Shown here: one piece after another, positions 57,880 to 64,000 of the stretch
Layout of the letters: each line of letters starts with the position of its first letter
How positions within the stretch are numbered: position 1 is the stretch's first letter
DNA from: JACVRW01 sp963716215
GTDB lineage: Bacteria > Actinomycetota > Thermoleophilia > Solirubrobacterales > Thermoleophilaceae
Assembly (NCBI GenBank): GCA_963716215.1
Contig: OY970298.1
Span: 4,030,001 to 4,094,000, forward strand
Reading direction: 5' to 3'
Length of the DNA stretch: 64,000 nt
The notes under the pieces: model-generated
What the model was told of the DNA's origin: nothing
Seen by the model: the letters and a program-made list of their open reading frames with translations, nothing else
Databases searched by the model: none
Translations under genes and position numbers: made by a program

Positions 57880-58961
57880 CAGGCGTTCATCTCCTCAATG
57901 ACTGCGTCCGCGAATTCGCTGGTACCCACGGCGGAGGGATCGTCACGCGTGGGCTTCAGGTCATACGTGACCTTGTCGCCCTTGCGGATCACCTCGGCGA
58001 TGCCGCGTTCCATCCGGTCGGCCGGCTCGGTCTCGCCGAGGTGGCGGAGCAACAGCACGCCGGACAGCAACAGCGCGGTCGGGTTGACCTTGTTCTGGCC
58101 CTTGTACTTGGGCGCCGAGCCGTGCGTGGCCTCGAAGATCGCCCCGCTGGAGCCGATGTTCGCCCCCGGCGCGAGCCCGAGCCCGCCGATCATCCCGGCG
58201 CCGAGGTCCGACACGATGTCGCCGTAGAGGTTCGGCAGCACGATCACGTCGTACTCCTCCGGCCGCGACACGAGCTGGTTGCACAGGTTGTCGATGATGC
58301 GGTCCTCGAACTCGATCTCGGGATGACGCTCGGCTACCTGACGCGCGACTTCGAGAAACAGGCCGTCGGAGTACTTCATGATGTTGGCCTTGTGGGCAGC
58401 GGTCACCTTCGACCGCCCGTTCTCCTTCGCGTAGGCGAACGCCGACTCGACGATCCGCTCCGAGCCGAACACGGAGATCGGCTTGATCGAGATGCCCGAC
58501 TCGTCGCGGGTGGGCGAGTCCAGCTCGTCGGCGAGGAACGTGCGCAGCCGTTCGACCTCGTCGGAGCCCTTCTCGAACTCGATGCCCGCGTACAGGTCCT
58601 CGGTGTTCTCGCGAACGATCACGATGTCGGTCTCGGGGAAGCGCGTGCGCACCCCCTCATATGCCTTACAGGGCCGGATGCAGGAGTAGAGGTCGAACTC
58701 CTTGCGCAGGGCCACGTTGATCGAGCGGTGACCCGAGCCGACCGGGGTGGTCGTGGGGCCCTTGATGGCGATGCCGCGGTCGCGGATCGAGTCGAGCGTG
58801 CGGTCGGGCAGCGGGTTGCCCTCCTGCTCGTAGACGTCGATGCCGGCGTCCTGAAAGTCCCATTCGAACTCGACGCCCGTGGCCTCGAGCACTCGCCGGG
58901 TCGCCTCCGCGAGCTCCGGCCCAGTGCCGTCGCCCGGGATGAAGGTGACTCGATGTGTCAT
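57879..58961 (-). CDS. icd: Isocitrate dehydrogenase, compact form with NADP-type residues
   Basis: 360 aa of the isocitrate/isopropylmalate dehydrogenase family. The substrate loop HRSINVALRKEFDLYSCIRP has Ser80, Asn82, Arg86 and Arg96 as in isocitrate dehydrogenases. In HGSAPKYKGQNKVNPTALLL the Lys285-Tyr286 pair is the NADP-specific signature of E. coli IDH (Lys344, Tyr345), whereas NAD enzymes have Asp-Ile. It is shorter than E. coli IDH (416 aa). AGGAA ribosome site. Operon with mdh. Confidence 0.9.
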   Translation of the reverse strand: MTHRVTFIPGDGTGPELAEATRRVLEATGVEFEWDFQDAGIDVYEQEGNPLPDRTLDSIRDRGIAIKGPTTTPVGSGHRSINVALRKEFDLYSCIRPCKAYEGVRTRFPETDIVIVRENTEDLYAGIEFEKGSDEVERLRTFLADELDSPTRDESGISIKPISVFGSERIVESAFAYAKENGRSKVTAAHKANIMKYSDGLFLEVARQVAERHPEIEFEDRIIDNLCNQLVSRPEEYDVIVLPNLYGDIVSDLGAGMIGGLGLAPGANIGSSGAIFEATHGSAPKYKGQNKVNPTALLLSGVLLLRHLGETEPADRMERGIAEVIRKGDKVTYDLKPTRDDPSAVGTSEFADAVIEEMNA

Positions 58962-59043
58962 TGGTTCCTTTCTCTAAGTCAACGAGCCGAGCATTCTTCC
59001 AAGGAGGCGGCGCGGACCGAGCAGACGCCTACCATCCAGGGCA

Positions 59044-60219
59044 GTGATCTTCGGCGGCGGCTCCATCCAGCTGGCCCGGGTGTTCGGCATCCGGATCGGC
59101 GTGGACTTCAGCTGGTTCTTCGTCCTGTTCCTGATCATCTGGTCGCTGTCGGGCTACTTCGGCGACCTGTTTCCGGGCGACGACACGAAGGCATTCGGCC
59201 TGGCCGTGGCGGCGGCACTGCTGTTCTTCCTGTCGATCCTGCTGCACGAGCTGGGGCACGCCGTGGTTGCGATCCGCAACGGCATCCCGATCCTCGGCAT
59301 CGACCTGTGGATGTTCGGCGGGGTGGCCAAGCTCGGGCGCGACACCGACTCGCCGGGCGTGGAGTTCCGCGTCGCGGTGGCGGGACCGCTGGTCACGCTC
59401 GCGGTCGCCGCGGTCTGCTTCGGCTTGGGCGCCATGCTGTCAAGCTCGGACACGGTGCTCGAGGGCAGCCGCTTCGAGACCGCCGACATGAGCGAGACGG
59501 TGGCGGTGCTCGGCTACCTCCTCACTGTCAACGTGTTCGTGCTCGTGTTCAACCTGATTCCCGGCTTCCCGCTCGACGGGGGCCGGATCGCGCGCGCCAT
59601 CGCCTGGAAGCTCACCGGGGACCGCAACCGCGCCACCCGCTTCGCCGCGCGGCTCGGGCGGCTCGCGGGCTGGGGCATGGTCGCCGTCGGCGCGCTGATC
59701 TTCGCGAAGCTGATCCCCTGGGACGTGGTCACGGGCATCTGGCTGATCTTCATCGGCATCTTCCTCGCCCAGGCCGCCCGCTCGGCCGAGGCGCAGGCCA
59801 CCTTCTCGGGACACATCGAGCACCTGCGAGTCGAGGACGTGATGGACACCGAGCCGGTCGCGATCCCCGCCGACCTGCCGCTCGACCGCGCCGAGGGCGA
59901 GTTCTTCCTGCGCTACGGCTGGGGCTGGTTTCCGGTAGTCGACGCGGGCGGGAAGCTCGTCGGCGTGGTCTCGCGGGAGGCCGTGACCAGCGTGCCGGAC
60001 GCCGCCCGCACCGGTCGCACGATCGCGTCGGTCATGGCCCGCGACGATGGTGGGGACGGCCTGCGCGCCCGTCTGGACGACCCGCTGGAGGAGCTGCTCT
60101 CCCATGAGGGGCTCGGCCGCCTGGGGGCCGTGATGGCCGTGGACGGCGACGGCGTGCTGCGCGGAGTCGTGACCATCGACGCGGTCCGCCGAGCCCTACG
60201 CGGAGCTGTACCGGCGTGA
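59044..60219 (+). CDS. Site-2 protease (M50) with CBS-type C-terminus
   Basis: 391 aa. Membrane metalloprotease with zinc motif HELGH (68-72) and the second motif NLIPGFPLDGGRIARAI carrying Asp. About six membrane helices; the cytoplasmic C-terminal 130 residues (IEHLRVEDVMDTEPVAIPAD and VVDAGGKLVGVVSREAV) form CBS repeats that could sense adenyl nucleotides. It probably releases anchored regulators by intramembrane cutting. GTG start 8 nt after TACCAT. Confidence 0.9.
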   Translation: MIFGGGSIQLARVFGIRIGVDFSWFFVLFLIIWSLSGYFGDLFPGDDTKAFGLAVAAALLFFLSILLHELGHAVVAIRNGIPILGIDLWMFGGVAKLGRDTDSPGVEFRVAVAGPLVTLAVAAVCFGLGAMLSSSDTVLEGSRFETADMSETVAVLGYLLTVNVFVLVFNLIPGFPLDGGRIARAIAWKLTGDRNRATRFAARLGRLAGWGMVAVGALIFAKLIPWDVVTGIWLIFIGIFLAQAARSAEAQATFSGHIEHLRVEDVMDTEPVAIPADLPLDRAEGEFFLRYGWGWFPVVDAGGKLVGVVSREAVTSVPDAARTGRTIASVMARDDGGDGLRARLDDPLEELLSHEGLGRLGAVMAVDGDGVLRGVVTIDAVRRALRGAVPA

Positions 60220-60244
60220 GCTTCCATAGAATCGACGGGGCCTC

Positions 60245-61927
60245 ATGCCGAACCACGACGTTCTAGTAATCGGAGCCGGGCTCGCCGGCCAGCGTGCCGC
60301 GCTCGCCGCCGCCGAGTCCGGGGCCTCCGTGGGGATCATCTCGAAGGTCCACCCGGTTCGGTCCCACTCCAACGCCGCCCAGGGCGGCATCAACGCCGCG
60401 CTCAACCCCGAGGACTCGTGGGAATCGCACGCCTTCGACACGATCAAGGGCTCCGACTACCTCGGCGACCAGCACGCCATCGAGATCATGTGCCGCGAGG
60501 CACCCGAGGAGCTGCTCGACCTCGAGCACCTCGGCGTCACGTTCCACCGCAACGAGGAGGGCCGGCTCGGCACGCGCGCCTTCGGTGGAGCCTCCGCGGC
60601 CCGCACTTACTACGTGGCCGACATCACCGGCCAGGCGATCTTGCACGTGCTCTACGAGCAGCTCATGAAGTACACCGAGGTGCACCGTTACGAGGAGTGG
60701 TTCACCACGGCGCTCGTGCAGGACGAGGACGGCCGGGTGGCCGGCGCCATCACTCGCAACATCCGCGACGGCGCCATGGAGCTGTTCTCGGCCAAGGCCG
60801 TGATCCTGGCCACGGGCGGCAACGGCCAGCTCTACGACCCCACCACGAATGCCCTGATCTGCACCGGGGATGGGATGGCCATGGCCTACCGCATCGGCGC
60901 GCCGCTGATGGACATGGAGATGATCCAGTACCACCCCACGACGCTCGCCGGGCTGGGACTGCTGATCACCGAGGGCGCGCGTGGCGAGGGCGCTCACCTC
61001 TACAACGCCCAGGGCGAGCGGTTCATGGAGAAGTACGCCCCCAACAAGATGGAGCTGGCCTCGCGCGACGTCGTGTCGCGGGCCGAGCAGACCGAGATCG
61101 ACGAGGGCCGCGGCTTCCCGGACGGCACCGTGGCGCTGGACATCACGGTCGTGCCGCGCAAGCGGATCCACGAGGCGCTGCGCGAGATCGTGAACGTGGG
61201 CCGCGACTTCGCCGGCGTGGACATCACGAGCGAGCCGATCCACATCAAGCCGGGCAACCACTACACGATGGGCGGCATCCGCACCGACGTGGACGGCCTC
61301 ACCTCGATCCCAGGCCTCTACGCCGCCGGCGAGTGCGCCTGCGTGTCGGTGCACGGCGGCAATCGCCTCGGCGCCAACTCGCTGCTCGACACGCTCGTGT
61401 TCGGGCGCCGCTCGGGCAAGCACGCCGCGGAGGTGGTGCACGGCCTGCCGCTTCGCGAGCCCGACCACGCCCAGCTCGCGGACGAGGAGCGCCGCATCGC
61501 GGATGTCGTCAACCGCGAGGGCAGCGGCCGGCGCGTGTCCGAGGTCAAGGCCGAGCTGGGCAAGACGATGGACAAGTACGTGGCCGTCTTCCGCGACGAG
61601 GCCGGGCTGGGCACGGCGCTCGAGCACGTGCGGCGCCTCAAGGAGGAGGCCACCGACGTCGCGATCGACGACAAGGGCACGGTCTTCAACCAGGACGTGC
61701 TCGGCGCGCTGGAGCTCCAGTTCATGCTCGACAACGCGGAGGCGATCGTGCTGTCCGCGATCGAGCGCAAGGAGAGCCGGGGCGCCCAGTTCCGCACCGA
61801 CTTCCCGGAGCGCAACGACGAGGACTGGCTGAAGCACATCAACGTCGCGGCGAACGGGAGCGAGCCCGAGATCTCCTACTCGGACGTCACCATGACCCAG
61901 TGGGAACCGCAGGAGAGGACTTACTAG
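60245..61927 (+). CDS. sdhA: Succinate dehydrogenase flavoprotein subunit
   Basis: 560 aa. FAD loop VLVIGAGLAGQRAALAAAES, the covalent-FAD region RSHSNAAQGGINAALNPED with the His, active-site region TEGARGEGAHLYNAQGERFM, and SVHGGNRLGANSLLDTLVFG. Oxidises succinate to fumarate. First gene of sdhA-sdhB-third subunit; sdhB starts 4 bp after its stop. TAGAAT 12 nt upstream may be its -10. Confidence 0.96.
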   Translation: MPNHDVLVIGAGLAGQRAALAAAESGASVGIISKVHPVRSHSNAAQGGINAALNPEDSWESHAFDTIKGSDYLGDQHAIEIMCREAPEELLDLEHLGVTFHRNEEGRLGTRAFGGASAARTYYVADITGQAILHVLYEQLMKYTEVHRYEEWFTTALVQDEDGRVAGAITRNIRDGAMELFSAKAVILATGGNGQLYDPTTNALICTGDGMAMAYRIGAPLMDMEMIQYHPTTLAGLGLLITEGARGEGAHLYNAQGERFMEKYAPNKMELASRDVVSRAEQTEIDEGRGFPDGTVALDITVVPRKRIHEALREIVNVGRDFAGVDITSEPIHIKPGNHYTMGGIRTDVDGLTSIPGLYAAGECACVSVHGGNRLGANSLLDTLVFGRRSGKHAAEVVHGLPLREPDHAQLADEERRIADVVNREGSGRRVSEVKAELGKTMDKYVAVFRDEAGLGTALEHVRRLKEEATDVAIDDKGTVFNQDVLGALELQFMLDNAEAIVLSAIERKESRGAQFRTDFPERNDEDWLKHINVAANGSEPEISYSDVTMTQWEPQERTY

Positions 61928-61931
61928 CCGG

Positions 61932-62999
61932 ATGGCCGACTACCAGCTGAAGATCCGCCGCTACGACCCGGAGTCGGCCGAGCCGGCGTACTGGGCCGAA
62001 TTCGACGTCGACCTGCCGCCCGAGCGCTCCGTGCTCGACGGCATCCTCCAGGTCAAGGACCGCGAGGACGCCTCGGTCGCGATCCGGTGCTCGTGCAGGG
62101 CCGCCATCTGCGGCTCATGCGGGGTGCGCATCAACGGCCGCTCCGCGCTCGCCTGCAACACCCGCATCGGCGAGGCCGCAGAGGCGGCCCGCAACGGCGC
62201 GATCACCGTCGAGCCGATGGGCAACATGCCGGTGATCAAGGACCTGGTCACCGACATGGAGGCGGTGCACTGGAAGAAGATCCGCCGCGTGGTGCCGTGG
62301 CTGCTGCCGGCCGAGGATCCGCCCGAGGCCCAGGAGTACATCGTCCCGGCCGAGTCGATGCTGGATGTGACCCAGTCGATGGCCTGCATCCAGTGCGGCG
62401 TCTGCGTGTCCGCCTGCCTGTCGCTCGAGGTCGACCCGGAGTTCATCGGCCCGGCGGCGCTGGCCAAGGCGTACCGCTTCGTGGGCGACCCGCGCGACGG
62501 CGAGCACGAGTCGCGCCTGCGCGACCTGGCCGAGGACCCGCACGGCATCTACGACTGCACCCACTGCTTCGCCTGCGTTGAGGTTTGCCCCAAGGACGTG
62601 GCGCCGATGAACCAGATCATGCGCCTGCGCCGCAAGGCCACGAACGACTTCGGGATCAAGGACTCCAACAACGGATACGGGCACGAGAAGGCCTTCGTCA
62701 ACATCATCGAGAAGTGGGGCACGCTGTTCGAGGCACAGCTCCTGCCGCGGTCCTTCGGCGACGGCTCGCTGGTCAAGGGCCAGCTGCGGCCGCACGGTGC
62801 CAAGCAGCTCACGGAGAACCTGCCCACGGCAGTCCGGGGCGTCGTGTCCGGCAAGGTCAGCCCGATGAAGGCGCTGATGCATCCCAAGCTGCCGGACCAG
62901 AAGCAGGTGCGGCGCATCATCCACGAGATCGAATCGAAGGACGAGCGCCTCGAGCTCAATCTCTACATCGTCGGCGAGATGGGCGAGGAGACCGAATGA
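61932..62999 (+). CDS. sdhB: Succinate dehydrogenase iron-sulfur subunit
   Basis: 355 aa. The [2Fe-2S] motif is RCSCRAAICGSCGVRINGRS with ACNTRIG, and two cluster motifs follow: ACIQCGVCVSACLSLEV and CTHCFACVEVCPKDVAPMN. About 130 residues after the last cluster make it longer than the usual 230-260 aa subunit; this tail may contact the HdrB-like subunit. Electrons pass from SdhA to the membrane partner. Confidence 0.95.
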   Translation: MADYQLKIRRYDPESAEPAYWAEFDVDLPPERSVLDGILQVKDREDASVAIRCSCRAAICGSCGVRINGRSALACNTRIGEAAEAARNGAITVEPMGNMPVIKDLVTDMEAVHWKKIRRVVPWLLPAEDPPEAQEYIVPAESMLDVTQSMACIQCGVCVSACLSLEVDPEFIGPAALAKAYRFVGDPRDGEHESRLRDLAEDPHGIYDCTHCFACVEVCPKDVAPMNQIMRLRRKATNDFGIKDSNNGYGHEKAFVNIIEKWGTLFEAQLLPRSFGDGSLVKGQLRPHGAKQLTENLPTAVRGVVSGKVSPMKALMHPKLPDQKQVRRIIHEIESKDERLELNLYIVGEMGEETE

Positions 63000-63898
63000 A
63001 GCTGGCCTACTGGCCCGGGTGCGTGTCCCGGGGATTCACCCCGGAGCTACATGGATCGGTGGCGAAGGTCGCGCCGCTGCTCGACCTCGACCTGGTCGAG
63101 CTCGACCGCGCCAACTGCTGCGGCGCCGGTGTGATCGCGGAGCACAACCAGGAGCTCGTCGACACCCTCAACGCGCGCACGTTCGCCCTCGCCCAGGGCG
63201 TGGACGGCGCCGCCGGGATGATGAACATCTGCTCGACCTGCCAGGGAGCGCAGACCGAGTGCCAGGAACGCCTGGACGCCTCGTCGTCATATCGCGAGGA
63301 GGTCAACTCGCACCTCCAGCCCGACGGGCTCTCCTACAAGACGGGCGGCGACTGGTGGAACAAGAACTTCATGTGGATCCTGGTCGAGGAGATCGGGCTC
63401 GACACTCTGCGGGAGCGGGTGGTTCGTCCGCTGGAGGGGCTGCGGATCGCGCCCTTCTACGGCTGCTACATCGTGCGGCCCACCCGGAGGCTCGGCTTCG
63501 ACGAGCACCCCGAGCGCGACGTCTACCTCGAGCAGGTGATCACGGCGCTCGGCGGCGAGCCGGTGGAGTACGCCGGCTCGCGCAAGTGCTGCGGGTTCCC
63601 GGTGATCACGATGAACCGCACCACCTCGCTGCGGCAGGCCGGCCGCCACGTGGCCGACGCGATCGACGCCGGTGCCGACTGCCTCGTCACGCCCTGCCCG
63701 CTCTGCCACCTCAACCTGGACCTGCAGCAGCCGGCCGCGGCGCGCTACGTCGAGCGCGACCTCGACCTGCCCGTCCTGCACCTGCCGCAGATGGTCGGGC
63801 TGGCGCTGGGCCTCGAGCCGAAGGAGCTCGGGATGGGCAAGCACGTGGTCTCCACGAGCGACGTGCAGCGCAAGATCGCTCAGCTCGCGGCGGCCTGA
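62996..63898 (+). CDS. HdrB-like CCG-domain subunit of class E succinate dehydrogenase (SdhE type)
   Basis: 300 aa with two CCG domains: YWPGCVSRG, LDRANCCGAGVIAEHNQ, CSTCQGAQTEC in the first and FYGCYIVRPT, AGSRKCCGFPVITMNRTT, CPLCHLNLD in the second. It resembles heterodisulfide reductase subunit B and the SdhE anchor of archaeal/cyanobacterial class E enzymes that lack heme b subunits. No transmembrane helix is evident. ATG overlaps the sdhB stop (ATGA). Confidence 0.88.
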   Translation: MKLAYWPGCVSRGFTPELHGSVAKVAPLLDLDLVELDRANCCGAGVIAEHNQELVDTLNARTFALAQGVDGAAGMMNICSTCQGAQTECQERLDASSSYREEVNSHLQPDGLSYKTGGDWWNKNFMWILVEEIGLDTLRERVVRPLEGLRIAPFYGCYIVRPTRRLGFDEHPERDVYLEQVITALGGEPVEYAGSRKCCGFPVITMNRTTSLRQAGRHVADAIDAGADCLVTPCPLCHLNLDLQQPAAARYVERDLDLPVLHLPQMVGLALGLEPKELGMGKHVVSTSDVQRKIAQLAAA

Positions 63899-63903
63899 AA
63901 AAC

Positions 63904-63930
63904 GAGAAGCCGACCACTTGGTCGGCTCTC
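63904..63930 (+). terminator. Hairpin after the sdh operon
   Basis: AGCCGACC (63908-63915) pairs with GGTCGGCT (63920-63927), loop ACTT, extended by GAG/CTC. It starts 5 nt after the last stop. There is no T-run, so termination is plausible but unproven. The last 70 bases of the window show no gene. Confidence 0.55.
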
Positions 63931-64000
63931 GCGTAGGACGTACCCCATTCCGTCCCGGTCAGACTGAACGTAGGATCGAGGGTCCGCCGCTTGGTGTCAC

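Overview
The window is high-GC chromosomal DNA with dense, overlapping housekeeping genes. It most resembles an actinobacterium of the Thermoleophilia / Solirubrobacterales type. The grounds are the actinobacterial gene set (UbiB/AarF kinase, PucR regulator, LCP protein, DUF4235, FmdB zinc ribbon, ROK kinase), a csrA gene that most Actinobacteria lack, a three-subunit class E-like succinate dehydrogenase, and many genes whose start codon lies 6-10 nt after a TANNNT -10 box, as in leaderless actinobacterial transcripts. The taxon is inferred, not proven. No phage, plasmid, complete insertion sequence, CRISPR array or rRNA operon is visible.

Layout. 1-5.0 kb: a secreted acidic repeat protein cut by the left edge, a membrane nucleotide cyclase, tRNA-Leu(TAA), an ECF-type sigma factor fused to a zinc-finger anti-sigma-like and membrane tail, and CsaA. 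5-12.4 kb: an R2lox-like di-metal oxidase behind a palindromic operator, a lipoprotein, a UPF0173 hydrolase, an inactive-looking zinc-ribbon rhomboid, a GCS2 ligase, a DUF2090 aldolase-like protein, CsrA and small conserved proteins. 12.4-25.3 kb: FtsB-like protein, enolase, MazG, PrsA/SurA-like lipoprotein, a frameshifted Mfd, Pth, L25, a UbiB-like kinase, Prs and GlmU. 25.3-33.7 kb: tRNA-Gln(TTG), an HNH protein, PucR, a DedA-PAP2 fusion, then metG-tatD-rsmA-ispE in reverse order on the minus strand.

33.7-44.5 kb: GNAT, M23 peptidase, RsmI, ROK kinase, LCP ligase, FmdB under a CIRCE-like operator, GlyRS with a tandem repeat at its 3' end, a TetR gene with its own operator, and YbdD-CstA. 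44.5-56 kb: hsp20-lon, a secreted 5'-nucleotidase, two FAD oxidoreductases, a DUF559 nuclease-like gene starting inside a dispersed palindrome, an MBL hydrolase, and an NAD(P)-binding / SRPBCC / winged-helix cluster. 56.4-56.9 kb: a gene-free stretch with four related hairpin repeats and a nested ~104 nt palindrome. 57-64 kb: TCA-cycle genes (mdh, idh, sdhA, sdhB, HdrB-like third subunit) with a site-2 protease between them.

Functionally the window groups translation and RNA quality (metG, glyS, rsmA, rsmI, pth, rplY, two tRNAs), cell envelope precursors (glmU, ispE, LCP, M23), protein quality control (hsp20, lon, PrsA-like) and central metabolism (eno, prs, idh, mdh, sdh). Four-nucleotide start/stop overlaps are common inside minus-strand operons, and four convergent pairs share the palindrome CTAG as both stop codons. 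The most unusual items are the 56.4-56.9 kb hairpin array, the 47-bp dispersed palindrome, the Mfd frameshift, the sigma/anti-sigma fusion, the CIRCE-like operator on fmdB and the operator resemblance between the TetR and R2lox genes.
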